Assembly (NCBI RefSeq): GCF_039872745.1
Contig: NZ_JBDPZD010000002.1
Span: 248,001-312,000 of the forward strand
DNA length: 64,000 nucleotides
Direction of reading: 5' to 3'
Origin: Pelomonas paludis
GTDB taxonomy: Bacteria; Pseudomonadota; Gammaproteobacteria; Burkholderiales; Burkholderiaceae_C
The translations under genes and the position numbers were made by a program. Shown piece after piece: positions 32,823 to 41,092 of the stretch (position 1 is the stretch's first letter; each line of letters begins with the position of its first letter). Below the pieces are notes generated by a model that saw only the letters and a list, made by a program, of their open reading frames with translations, was not told where the DNA came from and made no database searches.

Positions 32823-33945
32823 AAAAACGCAGGTCGTACAGCTGATGCGGCATCAGCTTGACGCGCAGGTGCTGGGCCGAGGCCAGACCGACGATGTTGA
32901 AGTCGGCCAGCGTGGTGTCACGCCGCACCGGCTTGGCGAGCGGGTCGCCCTGGCGGTTGGTGACCGAGCCCACCAGCGGGGCATTGCCGCTGGTGCCAGG
33001 CCGCACGGACACGGCGATCTCGCCGCAGGCCAGCTTGACCAAGGTGCCCGGCGGGAAGAGGCCGAACTCCTTGACGATCAGACCGGCAATGGGGTGGCCC
33101 TTGCTGCCGGTGTAGATGTCGCGCGCGGCCTGGGGCGCGGGCAAGCCCGGGCGGCCGCCTCGGCTGGCGTGCTTGGCCAGGAAGACGTCCACCAGATGCA
33201 GCAGCTGCGCCATTTCGGTCGGCTCCTGCACCTTGTTCGGGTAGCCAACGCCGCCAGTTTCCTCATGGTGCTGGGCCACGGCGTCGAGCCACTCCTGCTC
33301 CTTGAGGCCGGCAGCGCGCAGCAACGCCACCGACTCGGTCGGGTGCGCGTCGATCAAGGCGCGGTACTGCGGTGCGAGCTTGCCCCCACGGGAGGCCAGC
33401 CGGCCTTGCAGGTCGATGATGGGCAGGTTCATCGTCAGCGCGGCGCCCACGGCCAGGCGCTGGCGCTCAACAGGCCACTCCAGCCGGCGCACCAGCACGG
33501 CCACCACGGCCGCGCAGTGCAGCAAGTGGACGAGGCCATAGATCTCGTGGCGGCTGTGGTCGTGGCGCATGACCACGAAGATCAATTGGTCGGGGTAGCG
33601 CTCGGCCCACTGCAGGATCTGCCCCGCGCATTCCTTGACGCGCGGCAGGAAGAGCGTCTCGTCAGGCGCGCGCAGCAGCACGGCCAGGCGGGTCTGCATG
33701 GCCTCCCAGCGGCCGAAAAAGTCCTCGCCGCCGACGCCACTTGAATCGTAGGAATTGGACGCCGGCTTGAGCTCATCCAGGTCCACAAAGACGCCACGGT
33801 TCAGCAGCGCCTCCCGCATGTCCTCGTTCGGCACCATCTGCCCTTTGGCCAATAGCAGCTTGCCCTCGGCGTCGCGCACGCCAAAGGGAAGCGGCTCACC
33901 GGCTTTGAGCTTTCCAGCCACTTGCTGGATCGGGACGAGCTTCAT
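32821..33945 (-). CDS. HD-GYP-related protein with degenerate HD motif
   Basis: The protein has 374 residues. An N-terminal domain of about 100 residues precedes a C-terminal HD-GYP fold. The second half of the signature is kept: His201 (DAHPTES), His226-His227 (AQHHEETGGVGYP) and the GYP loop (234-236). Where active phosphodiesterases have LHDIGK there is AALTMNLPIID (169-177), so the metal-binding His-Asp pair is missing. It probably binds but does not cleave cyclic-di-GMP, or has another role. The ATG at 33945 gives a start typical of the family (MKLVPIQQVAGKL). A chemoreceptor gene lies upstream on the same strand. Confidence 0.8.
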   Translation of the reverse strand: MKLVPIQQVAGKLKAGEPLPFGVRDAEGKLLLAKGQMVPNEDMREALLNRGVFVDLDELKPASNSYDSSGVGGEDFFGRWEAMQTRLAVLLRAPDETLFLPRVKECAGQILQWAERYPDQLIFVVMRHDHSRHEIYGLVHLLHCAAVVAVLVRRLEWPVERQRLAVGAALTMNLPIIDLQGRLASRGGKLAPQYRALIDAHPTESVALLRAAGLKEQEWLDAVAQHHEETGGVGYPNKVQEPTEMAQLLHLVDVFLAKHASRGGRPGLPAPQAARDIYTGSKGHPIAGLIVKEFGLFPPGTLVKLACGEIAVSVRPGTSGNAPLVGSVTNRQGDPLAKPVRRDTTLADFNIVGLASAQHLRVKLMPHQLYDLRF

Positions 33946-34137
33946 GGCTGAGACGACAGGATCGGGTGCAAAGACATCAATTGACGTGGGGCGGCCACCA
34001 TGGGCCGGCAAAGTAGTTCAAGCCTACCCCAGCGTCAACGGCTCAATCCTCAACACTTGGAAGGGGCGTGCGAAACACCACGGGCCGTCCAAGTGCGCGG
34101 ATGCTCAGGCCTTGGGTCCCGCCAGTCCAGCACCCGC

Positions 34138-35691
34138 TTACGCAGCGAGCCTGAACCCCCGCACCACGTCCACCAGTTGCTCGGCCTGCTGGCGCAGACT
34201 CTCCGCCGCCGCAGCGCCTTCCTCCACCAACGCCGCGTTCTGCTGGGTCACCACATCCATCTGGCCCACCGCTTCTCCGACCTGTTGAATGCCCTTGTTC
34301 TGCTCGACGCTCGCGGTGCTGATCTCGTTCACCACATCGCTCACGCGACGGATGGATGTGACGATCTCCTCCATGGTCTGCCCGGCCTGTTCCACCTGCT
34401 GCGTGCCTTGCGCGACCTGGCCCACGCTGTGGTTGATGAGGGTCTTGATTTCCTTGGCCGCCTCGGCGCTGCGCTGCGCCAATGCACGGACCTCGCTGGC
34501 CACCACCGCAAAGCCGCGGCCCTGCTCACCGGCCCGCGCCGCTTCCACCGCTGCATTGAGCGCCAGGATGTTGGTCTGAAAGGCGATGCCGTCGATCACG
34601 CCGATGATGTCGCTGATCTTGCGGCTGCTCTCGTTAATGGCGTGCATCGTTCCAACGACCTGCCCGACGACCTCGCCGCCGCGAACAGCAACCGTGGTGG
34701 CGCCACGCGCAAGCTGGCTGGCCTGAGCCGCGTTGTCGGCGTTGTGACGCACCGTCTCGGCAAGCTCGGTCATGGTGGCTGCCGTCTGCTCAAGCGCGCT
34801 GGCCTGCTCTTCGGTGCGCTGGCTCAGGTCCTGATTGCCTTGCGCAATCTGGGCACTGGCGGTGGCAACGCTCTCGGAGTTGGAGCGCACATTGGCCACC
34901 ACGTCGGAGAGCCGCGCCTGCATCGTCTGCAACTGCGCCATCATGCTGCTGCTGTCGCCAGTCCTCAGCTCAACGGCACGGGTCAAATCGCCGTCAGCCA
35001 CCGACGCCGCCAGCGCCGAAGCCTCGGTCGGCTCGCCACCGAGTTGGCGCATCAGGCTGCGGGAGATCCAAACACCCGAGAGCGCCGCGAGGACCAAGCC
35101 CGCCAAGCTCACTGCGATCAACCACGCTCGCGCCGAATGCGCGGCCGCTTCGGCTTCTTCCTCAGTCACTTGCACAAGTTGGGACTGATACGCCAGCAGT
35201 TCATCAACCGCAGCAAAGTAGGCCAGTTGCAGGGGGCGCGCAGTCTCTAGCAAGTAGGCTTTCGCATCCTCGAGCTTCCCGTCCTTCACAAGCTCCAGGT
35301 ACCGCTCCTGCGCAGGCACGTACCGGCCTCGTTGCTCGGCAATCTTTGCCAGCAGCGACTTGCCCTTCTCAGAGTCGATCTGGGCCTTCAAGGTTTCCAG
35401 CACCTTGGCGATGGCCTGGCGCTCACTCTGCACTTGTTCCACTTGCGCCTGGAGGTCCGACGCGCGGGTCATGATCGCCATGTTGCGCATGGACAGGCCG
35501 ATTTGATCGAGGCGTAGCTTGATTTCGTACGCCATTTCAATGCGGGGAATCCGGGCATCCACGAGTTGGTCCACGCTGGACTGAATGCCCGCCAGTCTGA
35601 ACAGCGCAATGCCGCTCACACAAACCAAGAGTGCGACAAAGCCGCCACACACCAGCATTAGGCGGGACGACACCTTCATGTTTTCAAGCAC
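34138..35691 (-). CDS. Methyl-accepting chemotaxis protein
   Basis: This 517-residue chemoreceptor is counted from the GTG at 35691. AGGAG lies 6 nt before that GTG, whereas the ATG at 35679 would have it too far away. It has a first membrane helix (about 12-35), a four-helix-bundle periplasmic domain (about 36-190), a second helix (about 193-215), a HAMP region and a signalling domain with the standard tip (IAFQTNILALNAAVEAARAG). There is no C-terminal pentapeptide; it ends in …VVRGFRLAA. It is the second of three stand-alone receptors here. Between this gene and the HD-GYP start lies an inverted repeat CACTTGGA/TCCAAGTG (34054-34061 and 34088-34095). Confidence 0.92.
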   Translation of the reverse strand: MLENMKVSSRLMLVCGGFVALLVCVSGIALFRLAGIQSSVDQLVDARIPRIEMAYEIKLRLDQIGLSMRNMAIMTRASDLQAQVEQVQSERQAIAKVLETLKAQIDSEKGKSLLAKIAEQRGRYVPAQERYLELVKDGKLEDAKAYLLETARPLQLAYFAAVDELLAYQSQLVQVTEEEAEAAAHSARAWLIAVSLAGLVLAALSGVWISRSLMRQLGGEPTEASALAASVADGDLTRAVELRTGDSSSMMAQLQTMQARLSDVVANVRSNSESVATASAQIAQGNQDLSQRTEEQASALEQTAATMTELAETVRHNADNAAQASQLARGATTVAVRGGEVVGQVVGTMHAINESSRKISDIIGVIDGIAFQTNILALNAAVEAARAGEQGRGFAVVASEVRALAQRSAEAAKEIKTLINHSVGQVAQGTQQVEQAGQTMEEIVTSIRRVSDVVNEISTASVEQNKGIQQVGEAVGQMDVVTQQNAALVEEGAAAAESLRQQAEQLVDVVRGFRLAA

Positions 35692-35984
35692 AAGCGTCTC
35701 CTGTACTCCACAGGAGTCGCGGCCAAGGGGCTTCCAGCGCACTAACTTCCGGCAGACGGCAGCGCACGCTCGCGACGGACAACCCCCCGCTTGCTCACCC
35801 GTGGAGTGGGGCGATGGGAGGCGGCAGGCCGTCGTCGAAGGAACTTCCCAGCCTAAGGCGAGGCCTGCCAAAGGGGAGTGGACGGTAGCAGCCAACTACA
35901 TACGACGAATGGCAAGGTGTATGCCTTGGTCATTGCCGACGTGACTTCTTGCCCGAGCTTGCTCCCAACGCGGCAGCGGGGCGC

Positions 35985-37232
35985 CTATGCCTCCAACGCC
36001 AGCAGCTCGTCCACCGTCTGGCGGCGGCGGATGAGGCGGGTCTGCTCGCCATCCACCAGCACCTCGGCCACCAAGGGGCGCGAGTTGTAGTTGCTGGACA
36101 TGCTGGCGCCGTACGCCCCGGCGTCGTGCAGCACCAGCAAATCGCCCACCACAGGCTCAGGCAGGCGGCGCGGCAGCACCTCGCCGCCGGCACCTTGCGT
36201 GAACACGTCGCCCGACTCGCACAGCGGCCCGGCCACCACCACCTCGCGCTCAGGCCGCGCGCCTGGGCTGCGCGGGATCACGCTCATCGCGTGGTAGCTG
36301 CCGTACATGGACGGCCGCATCAGCTCGTTGAAGCCGGCGTCCACCAGCACGAAGCGGTTGCTACCCGCGTTCTTGGCGGCGCGCACCTCGGCCAGCAGCA
36401 CGGCGCTCTCGGCAACGAGGTAGCGGCCTGGTTCGAGCTCCAGGGTCAGGGCGTGGCCGACGATGGCTTGTGCCTCCTGGCGGGCGGCATCCCAGAGCTG
36501 GAAGTAGTGGGGCACGTCGATGCGCGCATCGCCCGCGCGGTAGGGGATGGAGAGCCCCCCGCCGGCCGAGATGGCGTGCAGGTCGTGCCCGGCCTCCACC
36601 GCCTGGCGCACCAGGCCGACCATGGCGCCGCCCACCTGGGCCAGGTGCGTGTAGTCCACGCCCGAGCCGATGTGCATATGCAGGCCCTCCAGCACCAGGC
36701 CGTGCTGGCGGATGGCAGCCAGCGCGGCCGGCAGCTCGGTGTGCCAGATGCCGTGCTTGCTGTGCTCGCCGCCGGTGTTGGTCTTCTGGCTATGGCCATG
36801 GCCAAAGCCGGGGTTGATGCGCAGCCAGACCTTGTGGCCCTTGGACGCCGCACCCAGCTGGTGGAGCATGTCGATGGAACCGGCATTGACCGGGATGCGG
36901 TGCTCCACCACGGTGGCCAGCGTGGCGGCGTCGAGCAGATCGGCGGTGAAGACGATCTCGTCGCCGCCCGGCGTGTACCCCGCCGCCAGGGCGCGCAGGA
37001 TCTCGCCGCGCGAGACCGCATCCACCTTGACTCCTTGCTCGCGCAGCAGGCGCAGCACATGGGTGTTGGAGCAGGCCTTCTGGGCAAAGCGCACCACGTC
37101 AAAGGCGCGCAGCGACGCAGCTTGCGCGCGGATGGTGGCGGCGTCGTAGACCCAGACGGGCGTGCCGTGCTCGGCGGCGATGCGAGCCAGGCGCTCGGGG
37201 GTGAAGGCGGTGGGCAGGGGCTTGTGTGTCAT
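35985..37232 (-). CDS. lysA: Diaminopimelate decarboxylase
   Basis: LysA makes L-lysine from meso-diaminopimelate using PLP. In the 415 residues Lys52 (VRFAQKACSNTHVLR) should hold PLP. The barrel carries GGGLSIPY and the phosphate-binding ELEPGRYLVAESA. The dimer-partner residues are in GPLCESGDVF, and the end contains YNSRPLVAEVLVDG. It is divergent from a LysR-type gene over 70 bp, the classical lysA/lysR arrangement in which the regulator activates lysA when diaminopimelate accumulates. The 293 bp between this gene and the upstream-lying chemoreceptor start hold nothing I can support. Confidence 0.96.
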   Translation of the reverse strand: MTHKPLPTAFTPERLARIAAEHGTPVWVYDAATIRAQAASLRAFDVVRFAQKACSNTHVLRLLREQGVKVDAVSRGEILRALAAGYTPGGDEIVFTADLLDAATLATVVEHRIPVNAGSIDMLHQLGAASKGHKVWLRINPGFGHGHSQKTNTGGEHSKHGIWHTELPAALAAIRQHGLVLEGLHMHIGSGVDYTHLAQVGGAMVGLVRQAVEAGHDLHAISAGGGLSIPYRAGDARIDVPHYFQLWDAARQEAQAIVGHALTLELEPGRYLVAESAVLLAEVRAAKNAGSNRFVLVDAGFNELMRPSMYGSYHAMSVIPRSPGARPEREVVVAGPLCESGDVFTQGAGGEVLPRRLPEPVVGDLLVLHDAGAYGASMSSNYNSRPLVAEVLVDGEQTRLIRRRQTVDELLALEA

Positions 37233-37265
37233 GGCCGGCAGGATGCCCGCCTGACACTATTCAAT

Positions 37266-37279
37266 CAAATTGCAATTTG
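37266..37279. promoter_or_regulatory. LysR-type operator between lysA and lysR
   Basis: CAAATTGCAATTTG is a perfect 14-bp palindrome with the T-N11-A form expected for LysR proteins, in the middle of the 70-bp divergent control region. It lies inside a wider TGACA (37252-37256) / TGTCA (37278-37282) inverted repeat and between two TTCAATC direct repeats. Confidence 0.7.
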
Positions 37280-37302
37280 TCAGTACACAATTCAATCCTG
37301 AT

Positions 37303-38187
37303 ATGGATATCCAGCACCGCCACATCGAGGTCTTCCGCGCCGTGATGACGGCTGGCAGCGTCACCGGCGCCGCCGCCCTGCTGCACACCTCGCAGCCGAC
37401 GCTGAGCCGCGACCTGGCGCGGCTGGAGCAGTTGCTGGGCTACGCCCTCTTTGAGCGCGAGCGCGGCCGGCTCAAGCCCACCGCCCGGGCGCGGCAACTG
37501 TTCGACGAGGTGGAGCGCAGCTTCCAGGGCCTGGGCCGCGTGATCGAGCGCGCCAAGGGCCTGGCGCGTGACGACGACAGCGAACTCAGCATCCTGTGCC
37601 TGCCCGCTCTCAGCCACGCACTGCTGCCGCGCGCCGTGGCCCGGCTGCGGGCCGCCCACCCCGGGCTGCGCATCTCCATCACCCCGGCCGAGCCGCCCTT
37701 GCTCGACGCATGGATGAGCGAGCAGCGCTACGACCTGGGCCTGACCGAGACCACCACCCCGCTGCCCGGCGTGCGCGTCGAGCCCGTGCTGCAGGCTGAC
37801 GAAGTGGCCGTGCTGCCCGCCGGCCACCCGCTCGCGGCCAAGCCCCGGCTCGCCCTCAAGGACTTTGCCGGGCAGGACTTTGTGAGCCTGGCGCCCGACG
37901 ACCCCTACCGCCGCGAGATCGATGCCCGCTTCGACGCGGCTGGCGTGCAACGCCGCCTGGGCGTGCAAACCCACAGCGCCGTGGCCGTGTGCGAGCTGGT
38001 GCGGGCCGGCCTGGGCCTGGCCATCGTCAACCCGCTGACGGCGGCAGTCTGCGCGGTGCAGGGCGTGGTGGTGCGGCCCTTGACGGTGTCCATCCCCTAC
38101 CGCGTCAGCGCGCTGCGGCCGTTGCACCGGCCGGCCCAGCCCCTGGTGGACGAACTGCTGCGCGCGCTCGCCGACCACTCAACCTGA
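37303..38187 (+). CDS. lysR: LysR-type regulator of lysA
   Basis: This 294-residue LysR-family protein has an N-terminal winged helix-turn-helix (IEVFRAVMTAGSVTGAAALL with SQPTLSRDLARLEQ) and a C-terminal effector domain from about 90. The ATG at 37303 gives the normal family start; an upstream ATG at 37270 would run through the operator. Its divergent position beside lysA is the main reason to call it LysR, whose known co-inducer is diaminopimelate and antagonist lysine. Autorepression through the shared palindrome is likely. Confidence 0.88.
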   Translation: MDIQHRHIEVFRAVMTAGSVTGAAALLHTSQPTLSRDLARLEQLLGYALFERERGRLKPTARARQLFDEVERSFQGLGRVIERAKGLARDDDSELSILCLPALSHALLPRAVARLRAAHPGLRISITPAEPPLLDAWMSEQRYDLGLTETTTPLPGVRVEPVLQADEVAVLPAGHPLAAKPRLALKDFAGQDFVSLAPDDPYRREIDARFDAAGVQRRLGVQTHSAVAVCELVRAGLGLAIVNPLTAAVCAVQGVVVRPLTVSIPYRVSALRPLHRPAQPLVDELLRALADHST

Positions 38188-38256
38188 AGTTACAAGCCTG
38201 CGGCGGGGCTTACCAAGTCGCTCGCCAGGGCAGCGCCCAGCCCGGAAGATGCGGGC

Positions 38257-39441
38257 ATGAACCGGCACCTGCTTTCACTCACCCTCACTGCAACGGCGCT
38301 GGCTGCCTGCGGCGGTGGTGGCAGCGGCGGCACGGCGACTGCCCCGGCCACGCCTTCAACGCCAACCACCCCCACAACCCCCACCACGCCCGCCGGCGAC
38401 CCACGCCTGCAAACCCTGCGCAGCGACCTCGACAACCCCTGGGGCCTGGCCGAGCTTCCCTCGGGTGATTGGCTCATCACCCAGCGGACGGGTTCTGTCG
38501 TGGCCGTCAACGCCGAGGGCACGGTACGCACCGCCATCAGCGGCGCCCCCGCCGTGGCGAGCGATGGCCAGGGCGGTTTGCTCGACATCGCGCTGGACCC
38601 CGACTTCGGCGCCGACCCCTGGGTCTACCTCTGCTACTCCGAGCCTGGCAGCGGCGCCGAGGCGGGCCGGGCCGGCACGGCGGTCGGGCGGGCGCGCCTG
38701 GTGGGCAATGCGCTGCAAGGTTTCACCGTCACCTTCCGCCAGCAGCCCAAGGTGGCGGGCAGCGGCCACTTCGGCTGCCGGCTCGCATTCGGGCGCGACA
38801 AGCTGCTCTTCGTCACGCTCGGAGAGCGCCAGCAAGGCAGCCCCGCGCAGGACCTGGCTCAGACCCTCGGCAAGGTCGTGCGCATCGCGCGCGACGGCAG
38901 CATCCCGGCCGACAACCCGGCCCTCGGCGCCACCGCCCGCCCCGGCATCTGGAGCTTTGGGCACCGCAACCCGCAAGGCGCCGCCATCCACCCTGACACC
39001 GGCGAGCTCTGGGTGGGCGAGCATGGCCCGCAAGGCGGGGACGAGATCAACATCGCCCGCGCCGGCGCCAACTACGGCTGGCCGATCGTGAGCTACGGCT
39101 GCAACTACGGCGACCCGGTGGGCAATGCCTGCCGCATCGGCGGCGGCACCCATGCGCCACGCTTTGTGGAGCCCCTCACCACCTGGACACCCACCTCGGT
39201 CGCGCCCTCGGGCATGGCCTTCTACACCGGCAGCCTCTTCCCCGAGTGGCGCGGCAACCTCTTTGCCGGCAGTCTCGCCGGCCAGGCGCTCTGGCGGCTC
39301 ACGGTCACCGGCAACAGCGTGACGGCCAAGGAGCCCCTGTTCGCCAGCCTCGGCGAGCGCTTTCGCGCCATCAAGCCCGCCAGCGACGGCAGCCTGCTGA
39401 TCGTCACCGACAGCGGCAAGCTGCTGCGGCTGACACGCTGA
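38257..39441 (+). CDS. PQQ-dependent aldose sugar dehydrogenase-like lipoprotein
   Basis: This 394-residue exported lipoprotein has a signal peptide with lipobox LAAC (Cys18) followed by a glycine stretch, then a Pro/Thr-rich linker of TP repeats (about 30-45). A soluble-glucose-dehydrogenase (YliI/Asd) six-bladed propeller follows, with the family blocks NPWGLAELPSGDWLIT, WSFGHRNPQGAAIHP, WVGEHGPQGGDEINIA and NYGWPIVSYG. Relatives oxidise aldose sugars with PQQ and Ca2+. Enzyme activity is likely but the substrate is open. It lies 69 bp after lysR and may have its own promoter. Confidence 0.88.
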   Translation: MNRHLLSLTLTATALAACGGGGSGGTATAPATPSTPTTPTTPTTPAGDPRLQTLRSDLDNPWGLAELPSGDWLITQRTGSVVAVNAEGTVRTAISGAPAVASDGQGGLLDIALDPDFGADPWVYLCYSEPGSGAEAGRAGTAVGRARLVGNALQGFTVTFRQQPKVAGSGHFGCRLAFGRDKLLFVTLGERQQGSPAQDLAQTLGKVVRIARDGSIPADNPALGATARPGIWSFGHRNPQGAAIHPDTGELWVGEHGPQGGDEINIARAGANYGWPIVSYGCNYGDPVGNACRIGGGTHAPRFVEPLTTWTPTSVAPSGMAFYTGSLFPEWRGNLFAGSLAGQALWRLTVTGNSVTAKEPLFASLGERFRAIKPASDGSLLIVTDSGKLLRLTR

Positions 39442-39559
39442 CCTTTGCCGGGCAGGCTCGCCACCGCCCGCCACGCCCCAGGATGAACCCTGGGGCATGA
39501 GCCGTTTGGCGCCAATTTCTCGCGCATCCAGGCAAGCCCTTTTGCCCCGGACACCGCCC

Positions 39560-41059
39560 ATGACGCTCCCGCCCCTGTTTGCCCACCGCCTCCAGTGTCT
39601 GGGTCTTGGCCTCGCCTTGCTGCTGACCAGCACGCTGGCCTCGGCCCAATGGGGCTACCGCCAATCGCAGGACTCCCGCATCCGCGCCGAGCGTGCCTCG
39701 AACGACGCCTTCTATGGCAACTGGAAGCGCGAGATCGACGACAGCTTTGCCAAGCGCCAAGCCCAGCGTGACGCCTTGTTTGCCAGCGTGGCCAGCGGCC
39801 AGGCGCCCAGCCCGGGCGGCATCACGGCCGAGTTCACCATCATCCGCAAGGCCCCCGACACCAAGCCCCGCGACCCGGTGGCCGTCATCAAGGACAACGC
39901 CAAGCGCGGCGACCCCGCCTACATGGGCACGCTCGGCTCGCTGTACGCCGAGGGCAAGGGTGTCCCCAAGGACCTGGCCGAGGCCGAGCGCTGGCTCAAG
40001 AAGGCCGAGGCCGGCAAGTTCGCCCCGGCGGTGACCTGGCTGCATGCGCTCTATGCAGGCACCTTTGGCGGCGAAACCAAGCTGGAGCCCATGCTGGAGT
40101 ACGCCGCCAAGTCCGCCGACCTGGGCCTCAAAGGCTATGCCTGGGAGGCTTTCGCGGGCTTGTGGCGCCGCAGCGGCTACCAGGCCAGCGAGCCTGAGCG
40201 CCAGCGCATGAAGCGCTACATCGCCCGGGCGCGCAGCGAGGGCAATGCCGATGACCGCTGGGTCTGGCGCGAGGTGGTGGCCGATGTGCTGGACACGCCG
40301 GCCGAGTACGAGCAACTGCTGTCCGCCCTGCGCCCCGCCGCCGAGGCCAGTGATGCCGCCGCCATGAGCCTGCTGGCCCAGGCCTACCGCCGCGGCGACT
40401 ACGGCTTGCCCAGCAACGCCTCCGACGCGGCGCGCTGGTATGCGGCAGCGGCCGCCAAGGGCGACGCCGTGGCCGCGTTTGAATACGGCGCCCGGCTCTA
40501 CACCGGTGAGTTCTTTGCCAAGGACACCGTGCTCGCGGCCAAGCTGCTGCGCCAGGCGGCCGACTCGGCCGAGCTGGCACCGCGCTCACGCCGCGAAGCC
40601 TCGCTACGCCTGGCCTTCTGCTTTCGCGACGGCGCCTGTGGCGAGACGCGCAATCTCGCGCGCTTCTACGCCGCGCTCGACGTGCCCTTGCAGATGGGCA
40701 GCCGGGTGGCCCGGTTCGAGCGCGGCCTGCTGCTGGGCCGTGGCACCGGCGTGGCGCGGGACGATGCGGCCGCCTACCGGCTCTTCAAGGAGGCTGCCGA
40801 CACCGGCATGGTCGGGGCGCTGTACCAGCAAGCCCTGTTCCTATACCGCGGGCGCGGCATCGCCGCCGACACCGAGACCGCCATCGCCATGTTCTGGAAG
40901 GCGGCCGAGGCCGGCAGCATCAATGCCGCAGACGCACTGACCGCCATCTTTGAAGACGAAGCACCGCCCAAGGCACAGCTGCAGCGCGCCACCGCCCTGC
41001 TCAAGACGAACCAGGCGCGCAGTGCGGCAGACCAGGCCAAGTTGGACGCCGACCTCTGA
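39560..41059 (+). CDS. Exported Sel1-repeat protein
   Basis: The 499 residues start with a signal peptide (cleavage near …STLASA-QW). At least six Sel1-like alpha-hairpin repeats follow, with the A-x4-Y-x2-G-x-G pattern (GTLGSLYAEGKGVPKDLAEA, LLAQAYRRGDYGLPSNASDA, FEYGARLYTGEFFAKD, LYQQALFLYRGRGIAADTE). Such proteins are scaffolds for partners and sometimes host or envelope factors; no enzyme domain is visible. I chose the ATG at 39560 because upstream codons give no signal peptide. The neighbours suggest an envelope role only in a general way. Confidence 0.85.
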   Translation: MTLPPLFAHRLQCLGLGLALLLTSTLASAQWGYRQSQDSRIRAERASNDAFYGNWKREIDDSFAKRQAQRDALFASVASGQAPSPGGITAEFTIIRKAPDTKPRDPVAVIKDNAKRGDPAYMGTLGSLYAEGKGVPKDLAEAERWLKKAEAGKFAPAVTWLHALYAGTFGGETKLEPMLEYAAKSADLGLKGYAWEAFAGLWRRSGYQASEPERQRMKRYIARARSEGNADDRWVWREVVADVLDTPAEYEQLLSALRPAAEASDAAAMSLLAQAYRRGDYGLPSNASDAARWYAAAAAKGDAVAAFEYGARLYTGEFFAKDTVLAAKLLRQAADSAELAPRSRREASLRLAFCFRDGACGETRNLARFYAALDVPLQMGSRVARFERGLLLGRGTGVARDDAAAYRLFKEAADTGMVGALYQQALFLYRGRGIAADTETAIAMFWKAAEAGSINAADALTAIFEDEAPPKAQLQRATALLKTNQARSAADQAKLDADL

Positions 41060-41092
41060 GCCAGCGCGTGGCCGGGCCGGCCGACGCCCGCC

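Noticed and set aside
38340..38400. Short tandem repeat of ACC/CCC-rich units
   Set aside because: It encodes the Thr-Pro linker of the sugar-dehydrogenase lipoprotein; ordinary low-complexity linker, not a CRISPR or VNTR I can support.
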